DNA from: DASSYK01 sp036258315
GTDB taxonomy: Bacteria; Actinomycetota; Thermoleophilia; Solirubrobacterales; 70-9
Reading direction: 5' to 3'
DNA length: 64,000 nucleotides
Assembly (NCBI GenBank): GCA_036258315.1
Contig: DATADX010000029.1
Span: 45,690 to 109,689, forward strand
Shown here: positions 28,778 through 38,272 of the stretch, piece after piece
Layout of the letters: the number at the start of each line of letters is the position of its first letter
How positions within the stretch are numbered: the first letter of the stretch is position 1
The notes under the pieces: generated by a model
Told to the model about the DNA's origin: nothing
Database searches by the model: none
The model's input: only the letters and a program-made list of their open reading frames with translations
Program-made: the position numbers and the translations under genes

Positions 28778-31761
28778 TACCTGGGCCTCCCGTGCTTGCG
28801 CTTGCGCCGCCCGCCCTTGCCGCCGCGTCCCTCGCGGACCCGGCGCAGCGCCGCGGCGCTCGCCTCGCTCAGCTCCGGCTTCTCGCCGAGGCCGTCGCCC
28901 TTGCCGTCGTCCTCGCGTTCGCCCTGCGCCTGCTCCCCGGTCTCGGCCGCGGGCCGCCGGGGCTCGGGCTCCGCCTCGGGCGCGGGCGCGACCGGAGCCG
29001 GCGGCTCGGGGAGCACTCCTGGGACCGAGGACTTAACGGGCGCCGGCGGCTGGGGCTCGGGGGCCCGTGCCTGCTCCGGGGCGGGCTCGCCGGCCTCGGC
29101 CGGCTCCGCCTCGTCGGCGGCCTCGGGGTGCCCCTCGACCCGCGCGATCACGTTCTCCTCGGGGAACGCCGGCACGTAGCCCATCTGCTCCTCGATCCGC
29201 TCACGGCGGCGGCGGTAGGCGGGTTCGCGCTCCTTCCAGGCCGTCAGCACGGGCGCCGCGATGAAGATCGACGAGTAGGTACCGGAGGCGATCCCGACCA
29301 TCATCGCGAAGGCGAAGTCCTGCAGCGTGGTGCTGCCGAAGATGTAGAGGACCGTGACGAGGAAGACGCTCGACAGTCCCGTGATCAAGGACCTGGTCAG
29401 GACCTCGCTCATCGAGCGGTTCACGATCTGGGAGAAGGTCGCCCGCGGCAGCCGCGGCACGTTCTCGCGTATTCGGTCGAACACGATCACGGTGTCGTAG
29501 AGCGAGTAGCCCAGAATCGTGAGGAAGGCCGCGACGGTCCCCGACGTCACCTCCCTCTCGGCCAGGGAGTAGACGCCCCCCGTGATCAGGATGTCGTGGA
29601 TCACGGCGATGATCACCGGCACCGCGTACTTGGGCTCGAACCGGAACGCGATGTACGCGCAGATCACGAGCAGCGAGAAGATGATCGCGTAGACCGCGCT
29701 GCGGGCCACCTGCTCGCCGAAGGTCGGCCCGACGCTGGTCGAGTCGAACCCGTTCTCGACGAGCCCGAAGTTGCTCTCGAGCGCCGGCTGCACCTCGCGG
29801 ACCTGCTCGGGCTCGATGTCGGCCTCGATCTGGAAGACGTTCTGGCCGAGCTCGTCGTTCTGCGCCTCGGTGATCTCGGCGTCCTGGATTCCGGCTCCCT
29901 CGAGGACGCTGCGGACGTCCTCGACGCTCGCCTCCTCGGCGAGCCCCGCGGTGATCCGGCTGCCGGACTGGAAGTCGAGCCCGAGGTTGAACTGGAGCGT
30001 CGCAAACGAGATCGCGCTGATCAGCAGGATCGCGCCGGAGAACGAGAAGAAGTACTTGCTCATTCCCGTGAAGTCGAAGTGCCACCGCACCCGCTCCTCG
30101 CCGGCCCCGAGCAGGCTGGGCGAGCTCATGAACCGGGCGCCGCCGAAGAGCCCCAGGAAGGCCTGGGTGAAGACGACCGCGGTGAACAGGGAGGCGATCG
30201 TGCCGACGCCGAGGGTGAAGGCGAATCCCTTCACGCTCGCGGTCGAGAGCACGAACAGGATGAACGCCGTGATCAGGGTGATCACGTTCGCGTCGATGAT
30301 CGTCGCGATCCCCTTCCGATAGCCGGTCGCGATCGCTGATCGCATCGATTTGCCTGCCCTCGCCTCCTCCTTTATTCGCTCGAAGATGACGACGTTCGAG
30401 TCGGCCGCCACCCCGATCGTCAGGATCAGGCCCGCGATGCCGGGCAGCGTCAGCGTGATCGGGATCAGCTCGATCAGGGCGTAGAAGAAGATCCCGTAGA
30501 GCAGCAAGCCGAGCGCCGCCACGACGCCGAGGAACCGGTAGTAGGCGATCAGGAAGAGAAGGACCACGATCACCCCAGCGAGACCCGCCTTCAGCCCCTG
30601 GTCCAGCGCCTGCTCGCCGAGCGTCGCCGAGACGGTCGACTGGGAGATCAGCTTCAGCTCGATCGGGAGCGCGCCGATCTTCAGGAACTCGGCCAGGTCC
30701 TGGGCCTCCTGGATGTTGAAGCTGCCCTCGATCTGGGCGCCTGTGCGGCCGTCGATCCCGGCCGGGTTCTCGACGAAGTTGATGATCGGGCGCGAGACGA
30801 TCTCGTTGTCGAGGACGACCGCGAAGTGGCCGGAGTACTGGGAGGCGGCCGCGGCGTTGCCCGAGATCCCCGGCGGCGCATTCTGGAGCCCGCGCTCGGC
30901 GATCCCCTTCGTGACGTCCTCGAACGCCAGCCGCCCCTCGTCGGTGAACTCGAAGGTGACGTTGGGCTGGTTGGTGGTGGGATCGGTCTGCTGCTCGGGG
31001 TTGCGGATGTCGTCCCCGGACAGCGCCGGGACGTCCTTGATCACGTAGAAGCCGAGGTTGTCGGTCTGCTCGTTCTCCTTCTCTTCCGTGTCGGGGTTGT
31101 CCTCGGGAGGCTCCTGGCGGACGACGACGGTGCCCTGCGGGACTGTGAGGATCTCCTGGCGGGCCTCCGGGGGCACGTCCTCGGGCGCCAGGTCGGCGAA
31201 CAGGTCGTCCCGGGTGGACTCGGGGCCGGAGATCGGCTGCTTCGTCTGCGAGTCGAACAGGTAGAAGGTCGGGCCGGCGGTCGTGCACTTGTCGTCCACG
31301 CAGGAGGGCTGCTGCTGGGAGGCGAGCACGACCGCGTCGTAGAGACGCGGGAACGGCGACTCGGCGGCGCGGTCCGCGGGCACGTTCGGGTTCGGGATGA
31401 CGTTCGGCTCCCAGTCGTAGAAGAAGAGCTGGGCGGTGTCGCCGACCTGGTCGATCGCGCGCTGCGCGTTCTGGACGTCGGGGAGGCCGACCCGGACCGA
31501 GTCCGTCCCGAGGCGCGAGATCTCCGGCTCGGAGACCCCGAGGGAGTCGGTGCGCTCGCGGATGATCTCGATCGAGCGGTCGATGTCGTCCCCGTCGATC
31601 TCGGGGTTCTGCGGAGTCGGCCGGCCCTGATAGATCAGCTCGGTGCCGCCGCTCAGGTCGAGGCCGAGCTTCGTGTCCTTGGTGCTGATCACCCACAGCG
31701 AGGCGAGCACCAATCCGGCCACGAACAGCAGCACGAAGAGGTTTCTGCGGCGATTCGCCAC
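28777..31761 (-). CDS. secDF: SecD-SecF fusion protein translocase subunit
   Basis: A 994-residue membrane protein that assists Sec-dependent export with the proton motive force. The SecD half has GLDLSGGTELIYQ, a long periplasmic P1 domain, and ADSNVVIFERIKEEARAGKS. The SecF half starts near YFFSFSGAILLISAISF with GLDFQSGSRI and has YSLYDTVIVFDRIRENV. In this fusion the last 120 residues are Pro, Ala and Glu rich and end in a basic RKRKHGRPR tail. ATG start, 6 nt after the zinc-ribbon gene. Confidence 0.95.
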   Translation of the reverse strand: MANRRRNLFVLLFVAGLVLASLWVISTKDTKLGLDLSGGTELIYQGRPTPQNPEIDGDDIDRSIEIIRERTDSLGVSEPEISRLGTDSVRVGLPDVQNAQRAIDQVGDTAQLFFYDWEPNVIPNPNVPADRAAESPFPRLYDAVVLASQQQPSCVDDKCTTAGPTFYLFDSQTKQPISGPESTRDDLFADLAPEDVPPEARQEILTVPQGTVVVRQEPPEDNPDTEEKENEQTDNLGFYVIKDVPALSGDDIRNPEQQTDPTTNQPNVTFEFTDEGRLAFEDVTKGIAERGLQNAPPGISGNAAAASQYSGHFAVVLDNEIVSRPIINFVENPAGIDGRTGAQIEGSFNIQEAQDLAEFLKIGALPIELKLISQSTVSATLGEQALDQGLKAGLAGVIVVLLFLIAYYRFLGVVAALGLLLYGIFFYALIELIPITLTLPGIAGLILTIGVAADSNVVIFERIKEEARAGKSMRSAIATGYRKGIATIIDANVITLITAFILFVLSTASVKGFAFTLGVGTIASLFTAVVFTQAFLGLFGGARFMSSPSLLGAGEERVRWHFDFTGMSKYFFSFSGAILLISAISFATLQFNLGLDFQSGSRITAGLAEEASVEDVRSVLEGAGIQDAEITEAQNDELGQNVFQIEADIEPEQVREVQPALESNFGLVENGFDSTSVGPTFGEQVARSAVYAIIFSLLVICAYIAFRFEPKYAVPVIIAVIHDILITGGVYSLAEREVTSGTVAAFLTILGYSLYDTVIVFDRIRENVPRLPRATFSQIVNRSMSEVLTRSLITGLSSVFLVTVLYIFGSTTLQDFAFAMMVGIASGTYSSIFIAAPVLTAWKEREPAYRRRRERIEEQMGYVPAFPEENVIARVEGHPEAADEAEPAEAGEPAPEQARAPEPQPPAPVKSSVPGVLPEPPAPVAPAPEAEPEPRRPAAETGEQAQGEREDDGKGDGLGEKPELSEASAAALRRVREGRGGKGGRRKRKHGRPR

Positions 31762-31767
31762 GAGGGA

Positions 31768-32256
31768 TTAGCCCTCGGGGGTGAGCACGAGCAGCAGCCC
31801 GCCGTCGTCGTCGTAGGCGGGGAACACGTCGGCGACAGCCTCGGTCGGCAGGTCGCCCTCTGCGCGCACGGCGACCTTCTTGCCGAGCGAGCGAACGCCC
31901 CACTCGAGGGTCGTCTCGATCGGATCGGTGTCGCCGTCGCCGTCGATGTCGGCGGTCTCGCCGCCGTCGCCCTTGTCGATCCACCTGAGGCCGAGCACGT
32001 CGCGGACCGGGCGTCCGATCGCGTCCTCGTCCTTGAGCCCGGTCAGCTCGAAGGCGTTCTTCCCGAGGTCGAGCAGGCGGCCCTGAGCGTCGCAGGTGAA
32101 GAAGGCGGCGCCAGGCGCGGGGTAGTAGTCGTCGAGGAGCTCGAAGAGGAAGCCGAAGCCGCACTTCGAGCAACCCTTCGGCCGGCCGCTGAAGCCGGCG
32201 GTCCGCTCGCTACTCAGTTCCCTGTTCCCGCAGTTCGGGCAGATGAAAAAAGGCAC
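31768..32256 (-). CDS. Zinc-ribbon plus PAS-like protein
   Basis: A 162-residue protein. The N-terminus has two cysteine pairs, FFICPNCGNREL and KGCSKCGFGF, forming a zinc ribbon. A PAS-like domain follows: AFFTCDAQGRLLDLGKNAFE and GRPVRDVLGLRW. An aspartate-rich loop TADIDGDGDTDP resembles a calcium-binding loop. I chose the GTG at 32256, because upstream codons to 32319 are not family-like. It lies between ruvB and secDF on the same strand. Function unknown. Confidence 0.72.
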   Translation of the reverse strand: MPFFICPNCGNRELSSERTAGFSGRPKGCSKCGFGFLFELLDDYYPAPGAAFFTCDAQGRLLDLGKNAFELTGLKDEDAIGRPVRDVLGLRWIDKGDGGETADIDGDGDTDPIETTLEWGVRSLGKKVAVRAEGDLPTEAVADVFPAYDDDGGLLLVLTPEG

Positions 32257-32334
32257 TGGCAAAAGGCTAGCTGAGGGCCTAAACGTAGGTTGACGGCTTC
32301 GCCGTCGAGTCGCGGCCACAGCGCCGGGCGGCCT

Positions 32335-33402
32335 CTAGAAGAGGCTCGCATGGGCCTCGGGGACCGGGAGGCCGAGGTGCTCGTAGGCCCGTTCGGTCAG
32401 CACCCGACCCCGCGGTGTCCGCTTGATCAGACCCTGCTGGAGCAGGTAGGGCTCGAAGACGTCCTCGATCGTGTCCGCCTCCTCCCCGATCGCGACGGCG
32501 AGCGTCGAGAGGCCGACGGGACCGCCCCCGAACTTGGACGCGATCATGTCGAGGAACTGGCGGTCGTGGCGGTCGAGCCCCGCCGCGTCGACCTCGAGCA
32601 GCGCCAGCGCCTCCGCGGCGATCTCGCCGCTGATCTCCCCCGTCCCCTTCACCTCGGCGTAGTCGCGGACCCTGCGCAGCAGCCGGTTTGCGACGCGCGG
32701 CGTGCCGCGCGCTCGCAAGGCGATCGTCTCCGCGCCCTCGCCTGCGATCTCGACCGCGAGGATCCCGGCCGAGCGCAGCACGATCCGCTTCAGGTCGCCG
32801 GCGTCGTAGTGCTCGAGCCGGTGGCAAACGCCGAACCGGTCTCGCAGCGGCGTCGTCAGCAGCCCGGTCCGGGTCGTCGCCCCGATCAGCGTAAACGGGG
32901 GCAGCTCCAGGGTCACCGTGCGCGCTCCGGCGCCCTGTCCGAGGACGACCGGAAGCCGTCGGTCCTCCATCGCGGGATAGAGCGTCTCCTCGACGGCGCG
33001 GCCGAGCCGGTGGATCTCGTCGATGAAGAAGACGCTGCCGGGCTCGAGCGCGGTCAGGAAGGCCGCGATGTCGGCCTTGCGCTCGAGCGCCGGCCCCGCC
33101 GTCTGCACCAGCGGCGCCCCCAGCTCGGCGGCGATGATGTGGGCGAGCGAGGTCTTGCCGAGCCCCGGCGGGCCGGCGAGCAGCACATGGTCGAGCGCCT
33201 CGGAGCGGCGCCGCGCCGCCTCGATGAAGATCCCCAGCTGCTCGGTCACCTGGGCCTGGTTGACGAAGTCGTCGAGCGTCGGGGGGCGCAGCGAGCGGTC
33301 GAAGTCGTCCTCGACGCGGGCGGCGCGGGCGTCGTGGATAGCGATCTCCTCGTCGCCGTCGAGGCCCGGCGTGCGGATTCCCTCTCCCGGCTCCGTCCCC
33401 AT
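32335..33402 (-). CDS. ruvB: Holliday junction branch-migration helicase RuvB
   Basis: A 355-residue AAA+ motor. Walker A is LLAGPPGLGKTSLAHIIA, Walker B VFFIDEIHRL, sensor 1 LIGATTRTGLLTTPLRDRFG, and the arginine-finger region follows. The C-terminal winged helix has GLIKRTPRGRVLTERAYEHL. The ATG overlaps the ruvA stop (TGATG at 33400-33404). It forms the RuvABC resolvasome with its neighbours. Confidence 0.96.
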   Translation of the reverse strand: MGTEPGEGIRTPGLDGDEEIAIHDARAARVEDDFDRSLRPPTLDDFVNQAQVTEQLGIFIEAARRRSEALDHVLLAGPPGLGKTSLAHIIAAELGAPLVQTAGPALERKADIAAFLTALEPGSVFFIDEIHRLGRAVEETLYPAMEDRRLPVVLGQGAGARTVTLELPPFTLIGATTRTGLLTTPLRDRFGVCHRLEHYDAGDLKRIVLRSAGILAVEIAGEGAETIALRARGTPRVANRLLRRVRDYAEVKGTGEISGEIAAEALALLEVDAAGLDRHDRQFLDMIASKFGGGPVGLSTLAVAIGEEADTIEDVFEPYLLQQGLIKRTPRGRVLTERAYEHLGLPVPEAHASLF

Positions 33403-34004
33403 CAGGCGGCCTTCGCGCCGGCGGCGTGGCGGAGCGCGGCCTGAACGATCTCCTCGGGTGTCTCCCCGCTCGCGTTCGCGAGCAGGCGCTCGGCCTCGAC
33501 CGGCGTGTAGCCGAGGTTGAGGAGGCCCTCGCGCGCCATCGACCGCGGGTCCTCCTCCCCGCCCTCCGAGATCACGATCGCGTCGGCGTCGCCCTCGATC
33601 TCACCGGCCACCTTCTCGCGCAGCTCGACGATGATCCGCTCCGCGGTCCGCTTGCCGATCCCCGGGACGGCCTGGAACCGCTTCGCGTCGCCCGCCGCGA
33701 TCGCAAGCAGGAGGTCCCTGACCGGTCCCCCGGAGAGGACGGCGAGCCCGACCTTGGGCCCGACCCCGCCGACCGAGATCAGCTTCAGGAACAGGTCGCG
33801 CTCCTCCTCGCTCGCGAAGCCGTACAGGCTGAGCGCGTCGTCGCGGGCGACGAGATGGGCATGCAGCGTCGTCCTCTTGCCGCGCGCGGGGACCGACTTC
33901 AGCGTCTCGGCGGAGACGGCGAGGCTGTAGCCGACGCCGCCCGCCTCGATCACGACGTGGTCGGCCCGGCGCACCAGCACCTCTCCTGACACGGAGGCGA
34001 TCAT
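33402..34004 (-). CDS. ruvA: Holliday junction DNA-binding protein RuvA
   Basis: A 200-residue protein. The OB domain has VSGEVLVRRADHVVIEAGGVGY. Helix-hairpin-helix motifs are GVGPKVGLAVLSG and VPGIGKRTAERIIVELREK. The C-terminal domain III that contacts RuvB is NLGYTPVEAERLL. It tetramerises on Holliday junctions. The gene lies 36 nt after ruvC. Confidence 0.96.
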   Translation of the reverse strand: MIASVSGEVLVRRADHVVIEAGGVGYSLAVSAETLKSVPARGKRTTLHAHLVARDDALSLYGFASEEERDLFLKLISVGGVGPKVGLAVLSGGPVRDLLLAIAAGDAKRFQAVPGIGKRTAERIIVELREKVAGEIEGDADAIVISEGGEEDPRSMAREGLLNLGYTPVEAERLLANASGETPEEIVQAALRHAAGAKAA

Positions 34005-34040
34005 CCCCGTTGATTCTGCGCGCCGGCTCGGATGCCTTCG

Positions 34041-34586
34041 TCAGCCTGCGAGCCTGTGCGCCGCCGCCTGCGCGGTGCCGACGGCCGGCCGCCCGAGCGC
34101 CGCGACCGACTCGCGTATCGCCGCTCCCCCGGCGTGGCAGATCGCGACCGCGAACGCGTCCGCTGCATGGTCGGGGCGCGGCGGCTCGGGCAGCCCGAGC
34201 AGGCTCGCGACCATCTCCTGCACCTGGGCCTTGTCGGCCGAGCCGGAGCCGCAGACCGCCTTCTTGACGGCCTGCGGCGTGTAGTCGAAGCACGGCACCG
34301 CCTTCTGGGCCGCGGCAAGCATCGCCACTCCGCGCGCCTGGCCGACGCTCAGCGCCGAACCGACGTTGCGGCCGAAGAACAGGTCCTCGAGCGCCATCGC
34401 CTTCGGCTCGTGCCAGGCGATCAGCTGCCGCAGCGAGTGATGGATCCGCTCCAGGCGCTCCTCGGCGGGCAGATCGGGTCCGGTCTCGATCACCCCGCCG
34501 TCCAGCGCGACCATTCGGCTGCCGATCGTGCGAACCACGCCGAATCCCGTGTTCGCAGCGCCCGGGTCTATCCCGATCACGATCAC
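34041..34586 (-). CDS. ruvC: Crossover junction endodeoxyribonuclease RuvC
   Basis: A 181-residue resolvase of the RNase H fold. Acidic catalytic residues are seen in VIGIDPGAANTGFGVV, MALEDLFFGRNVGSA and the C-terminal RPDHAADAFAVAICH. GTG start. Order yebC-ruvC-ruvA-ruvB is the common bacterial arrangement. Confidence 0.95.
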   Translation of the reverse strand: MIVIGIDPGAANTGFGVVRTIGSRMVALDGGVIETGPDLPAEERLERIHHSLRQLIAWHEPKAMALEDLFFGRNVGSALSVGQARGVAMLAAAQKAVPCFDYTPQAVKKAVCGSGSADKAQVQEMVASLLGLPEPPRPDHAADAFAVAICHAGGAAIRESVAALGRPAVGTAQAAAHRLAG

Positions 34587-34644
34587 GCACCCTTGTTCTA
34601 GCTCGCGATCCGGATGTCCTCCGAACGAATGTCGAGGTCGGCGG

Positions 34645-35397
34645 CTAGCTCGCCGCGGCGCGCTCGAGGACCTCCTCGGGCACGTCGAAGTTCGCGTGGA
34701 CCGAGTCGACGTCGTCCTGCTCCTCGAGCGCGTCCATCAGGCGCAGCAACGGGCGGGCGTCGGACTCCGAGATCTCGACCGTGCTCTGCGGCTCCATCGA
34801 GAGCGCGGCGGACTCGATCTCGACTCCGGCCTGCTCGAGCGCGGCGCGAACGGCGGCGAGATCGCCGGCCGCGGTGGTCACCTTGAGGACGTCGCCGTCG
34901 GTGGCGACGTCCTCGGCGCCGGCGTCGATCGCGCCCATCAGGTCGTCCTCGCCGTAGCGCTCGCCGTCGACGAGGATCACGCCGCGCTTCTCGAACTGCC
35001 ACGCGACCGAGTTGGGCTCGCCGAGGCTGCCCCCGTGGCGCTCGAACGCGTGACGCACCTCCGCGCCGGTCCGGTTGCGGTTGTCGGTCAGCGCCTCGAC
35101 CAGGATCGCGGCGCCCCCGGGCCCGTAGCCCTCGTAGGTGACCGACTCGATCGCCTCGGCGTCCCCGCCCTCGCCGGTGCCACGGTCGATCGCACGCTGG
35201 ATGTTGTCCTTCGGCATCGAGGCATCGCGGGCCTTCTGCACGGCCAGCCCCAGCGCCGGGTTGGCATCGATGTTGCCGCCGCCTTCGCGCGCGGCGACCG
35301 TGATCGCGCGAGCGAGCTTGGTGAAGAGCTTCCCGCGCTTGGCGTCGGCGGCGCCCTTCTTGTGCTTGATCGATGACCACTTCGAGTGACCGGACAT
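34645..35397 (-). CDS. yebC: YebC/PmpR-family protein
   Basis: A 250-residue protein starting MSGHSKWSSIKHKKGAADAK, the family hallmark. KARDASMPKDNIQRAIDRGTG and YEGYGPGGAAILVEALTDNR follow. YebC-family proteins act as transcription regulators, and members of the family relieve ribosome stalling at proline stretches. First gene of the ruv group. ATG start. Confidence 0.96.
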   Translation of the reverse strand: MSGHSKWSSIKHKKGAADAKRGKLFTKLARAITVAAREGGGNIDANPALGLAVQKARDASMPKDNIQRAIDRGTGEGGDAEAIESVTYEGYGPGGAAILVEALTDNRNRTGAEVRHAFERHGGSLGEPNSVAWQFEKRGVILVDGERYGEDDLMGAIDAGAEDVATDGDVLKVTTAAGDLAAVRAALEQAGVEIESAALSMEPQSTVEISESDARPLLRLMDALEEQDDVDSVHANFDVPEEVLERAAAS

Positions 35398-35431
35398 CGA
35401 CCTGATTCTAGGAGCCGTGCCGGGACGAGAC

Positions 35432-35454
35432 GGGGCGCCCCGGAGGGGCGCCCC
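35432..35454. terminator. Perfect GC-rich hairpin between yebC and the P-domain gene
   Basis: Two copies of GGGGCGCCCC separated by GGA form a 10-bp perfect stem. It lies 26 nt beyond the stop of the minus-strand P-domain gene and before yebC. No T tract is present, as is common for actinobacterial terminators. Confidence 0.7.
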
Positions 35455-35479
35455 GCTGACCGTCTCCTGTCCGTTGCGC

Positions 35480-36112
35480 CTACTTGCGCGGCGGGTTCGT
35501 CGCCGAGATCACGAGCTTGAAGCAATCCAGCGTGCCCGACGCACTCGCGGCGTCGTCGTCCTCGACCAGCAGCGACCAGGTCGCGTTCGTTGCCTTCTTG
35601 TTGCCGAGGCCGTTGAGCAGATCGAGGCTCTCGAACGGCGCGAAGCTGCCTGCGAACGGCGCCGTCAGGCCCGGCGTGTCGATCCGGGTCGGGGTGTCGC
35701 TGTCGAACAGGGTGAACTGACCGGCGCAGCCGGCGAAGCTGCCGCCGTAGTTGTTGCCGGCGCCGCCGACGTCGTGCGAGAGGCTGATCACCCCGCGCGG
35801 CGTGGCCAGGTAGAACTCGAGGTCCTTCGCCATCGGGTGGGTTGCCCGGACCCCGACGTTGACGTCCCTGATCCTGCCGCGCGGATTCAGCCCCTTGACC
35901 GCGACCGGCGAGCGGACCAGCTGGGTCGCCTGCCCGGCGCCGTCCGGAATCGTCACCGCCGTGCCGCCCGTCGGGCTGCCGACCCCGTTCAGATACGTCT
36001 TGGTGACGACCTTCTTCTTCGCCTGCGCGGGCGCAACGGCCACCGCGAGGGAGCCGGCGAGAGCGACGGCCATCAGCAGCCCGGCCACCCTGCGCAGCTT
36101 CGAATAACGCAT
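35480..36112 (-). CDS. Secreted P-domain (proprotein convertase domain-like) protein
   Basis: A 210-residue exported protein. The signal peptide runs RYSKLRRVAGLLMAVALAGS to AVAVAPAQA-KKK. One beta-jelly-roll P/HomoB-like domain follows: GRIRDVNVGVRATHPMAKDL, LATPRGVISLSHDVGG, and a closing ATWSLLVEDDDAASASGTLD. Such domains usually accompany proteases, but here it stands alone, so a binding or structural role is more likely. It stands as a single gene with its own downstream hairpin. Confidence 0.82.
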   Translation of the reverse strand: MRYSKLRRVAGLLMAVALAGSLAVAVAPAQAKKKVVTKTYLNGVGSPTGGTAVTIPDGAGQATQLVRSPVAVKGLNPRGRIRDVNVGVRATHPMAKDLEFYLATPRGVISLSHDVGGAGNNYGGSFAGCAGQFTLFDSDTPTRIDTPGLTAPFAGSFAPFESLDLLNGLGNKKATNATWSLLVEDDDAASASGTLDCFKLVISATNPPRK

Positions 36113-36169
36113 CGAACCCTCCTTGTCTCGAGCGGGCGCGACTCCCCGGCGCGCACCGCCTTTGGCCTC

Positions 36170-37129
36170 CTAACCCGCCCCGGATGCGCGTGTTTCGCTC
36201 CCCCGCACCACTGCGGCGAGCGTCCGGGCCACCTGATCGGGCTCGAACCTGATCTGTTCGTGCGTGAATCGGAGCGTCGTCATGCCCGCCCGCGCGTGCG
36301 CCTGATCGCGCTCGCGGTCCCGCGCCTGCTGCGCCGGAGTCCGGTGGTAGCGCAAGCCGTCTGTTTCGACCACCAGGCCGAGGGCGGGCCAGTGGAAGTC
36401 GACCTTGAACCCGTTCAGGTATCTGCCCGTTTCGGGCATGGGCAGCCCGGCCCGCCGCACGAGCCGCAGGAATCTGCGCTCGAGCTCCGAGTCGGTGAGC
36501 CGGAATGTGCGGCGGTCGAGGACGGCGCGGAGGGCCGCCACCCCGCGCTGACCGCGGTACCCCTCCAGCGCGGCGGAGAGCGAGCCAGGATCGATCAGGT
36601 CCCGCTTGTCGGCCGCGTTCACGGCCGCCTCGATCTCCGCCGGCCGTAGCCGGACGCTGACGTCGATCAGAGTCCGCGCCGGCATCGTGACCGGAATGCC
36701 GTCGCTCAAGGTCCGTTCGACATCCGCCAGCGCGCGCCGATGGACGTGGACGCCGTCAAGGCGGGGTCGAACGCTCCGCGGCACCGAGACATCGATGGTC
36801 GCCTCGGCGGGCGCCCGCGTCCGCGTCGGGACGATGCCCCAGAGCGCCGCTGCACTCGCGTGGCTCAGGAGCGCCCCGGGCCCGCAAGCGAGCACGGCAG
36901 CCATCCACCCCCCGCGGCGGGTCAGCTCGGGCCTTCCAACGACGTAGACGGAGCGGCGTATCCGGTGCAGGCGCCCCTTCGCGACGCGATGCTTGATCGC
37001 CTGCGGGTGAAGGCCGAGCTCGAGCAGCTGCGCCCGGGAGACCACACCGTGCTGGCGCCGGGCGATCGCCCACACCGACGCCGCCGAAACGGCGCGCCGA
37101 GGCGCCGAGTGGACGCGCGGGGATGCCAT
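36170..37129 (-). CDS. AbiEi-like winged-helix plus DUF559 (Vsr-like nuclease fold) protein
   Basis: A 319-residue protein. The N-terminal winged helix has VWAIARRQHGVVSRAQLLEL, LHRIRRSVYVVGRPEL and LSHASAAALWGI, as in AbiEi-type antitoxin domains. The C-terminus is DUF559/Vsr-like: YLNGFKVDFHWPALGLVVET, DGLRYHRTPAQQARDRERD, TLRFTHEQI. Asp-Glu-X-Lys-type nuclease residues are partly visible. No cognate toxin is adjacent, so a toxin-antitoxin role is unsupported. This architecture is abundant in high-GC actinobacteria. Confidence 0.78.
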   Translation of the reverse strand: MASPRVHSAPRRAVSAASVWAIARRQHGVVSRAQLLELGLHPQAIKHRVAKGRLHRIRRSVYVVGRPELTRRGGWMAAVLACGPGALLSHASAAALWGIVPTRTRAPAEATIDVSVPRSVRPRLDGVHVHRRALADVERTLSDGIPVTMPARTLIDVSVRLRPAEIEAAVNAADKRDLIDPGSLSAALEGYRGQRGVAALRAVLDRRTFRLTDSELERRFLRLVRRAGLPMPETGRYLNGFKVDFHWPALGLVVETDGLRYHRTPAQQARDRERDQAHARAGMTTLRFTHEQIRFEPDQVARTLAAVVRGSETRASGAG

Positions 37130-37165
37130 GGGCTACCCAAGCGTCCAGTGGCGAGGATTCACCCC

Positions 37166-38272
37166 TCAGACGGTGAAGCGCCCGTCGTGCTGCAGCGTTT
37201 TCCCGTCGACCTCGATCCGGCCGCCGCGGCGGAGGTCGCAGATCATGTCCCAGTGGATCGCCGACTCGTTGACGCCGCCCGTCTCGGGGTAGCTGCGGCC
37301 GACGGCGAGGTGGACGGTGCCGCCGATCTTCTCGTCGAGAAGGATCTCGCCGGTGCCCTCGGTGATTTCGTAGTTGGTTCCGATCCCGAGCTCGCCGAGG
37401 CGGCGCGCGCCCTCGTCGGTATCGAGCATCTGGATCAGGAAGTCCTCCCCCTTCTCGGCCGACGCGTCGACGACCCTGCCCGACTCGAAGCGGAACCGGA
37501 CGCCTGACACGTCGCGGCCGGCGTAGGTCGCGGGCAGGTGATAGCTGATCTCGCCCTCGGCGGAGTCCTCGACCGGGCCAGTGAAGAACTCCCCGTCCGG
37601 CATGTTGTGCTTGCCGTCGGCGGCGATGAAGTGCCTGCCCTCGATCCCCAGCGTCAGGTCGGTGCCCTCGCCGCTGATCCGGACCTCCGAGCGCCCCTCG
37701 ATCCAGTCCCGCAGCCGGGTGGTTTCGCCCGCCTGACGCCCCCAGGCGCCGACCGGGTCGTCTTCGGCGGCGAGGCAGGCGCCGAAGTAGAAGTCCTCGT
37801 AGTCGTCGAGGCTCATCGAGGCCTCGGATGCGTAAGCGTGCGTCGGGAACAGGGTCAGCGCCCAGCGGTACGACCCCTCCGCGCTGCGCTCCATCATCCG
37901 TTTCATCAGGTGCTGGCGGGCGGCCTGGACGCGGGTCTGGCGCTCGGGCGGCACCTTCGAGAGAGCGCGGGTGTTCTGGCTCGCCATCACCGCGATGCGG
38001 ACGTCCGCGTTCTCGACGATCCACTCGGAGGTCGGCGAGACCCAGTCGAGCTGGCGGTCGCTGGCGTGCTCGAAGAAGGCTGACTGCTGCCCGTCGAGCG
38101 CCATCTGCATGATCGGGTTTCCGCCCGCCTTCAGGACCTCCTCGTAGACGGCCTGCAGGAGCGGCTCAGCGGCCGAGCCGCCCTCGATCGTGCAGACGTC
38201 GCCCTCCTTCACCCCTGTCGAGTGCTCGACCAGGATCCGGGCCAGATTCGTCACCCGCAGGTCCCTCATCAC
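37166..38272 (-). CDS. M29-family aminopeptidase
   Basis: A 368-residue thermophilic-type metallo-aminopeptidase. Metal-site segments include NMPDGEFFTGPVEDSAEGEI, RRLGELGIGTNY and HLAVGRSYPETGGVNESAIH-WDM. Start codons GTG (38272) and ATG (38269) overlap the pdxT stop (GTGATG), so it is translationally coupled to the PLP synthase operon. It probably cleaves N-terminal residues from peptides. The link to vitamin B6 synthesis is positional only. Confidence 0.9.
   Translation of the reverse strand: MMRDLRVTNLARILVEHSTGVKEGDVCTIEGGSAAEPLLQAVYEEVLKAGGNPIMQMALDGQQSAFFEHASDRQLDWVSPTSEWIVENADVRIAVMASQNTRALSKVPPERQTRVQAARQHLMKRMMERSAEGSYRWALTLFPTHAYASEASMSLDDYEDFYFGACLAAEDDPVGAWGRQAGETTRLRDWIEGRSEVRISGEGTDLTLGIEGRHFIAADGKHNMPDGEFFTGPVEDSAEGEISYHLPATYAGRDVSGVRFRFESGRVVDASAEKGEDFLIQMLDTDEGARRLGELGIGTNYEITEGTGEILLDEKIGGTVHLAVGRSYPETGGVNESAIHWDMICDLRRGGRIEVDGKTLQHDGRFTV

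Noticed and set aside
36170..37129. Complete AbiE toxin-antitoxin system
   Set aside because: No AbiEii-type nucleotidyltransferase gene is adjacent. Only the antitoxin-like winged helix is present.
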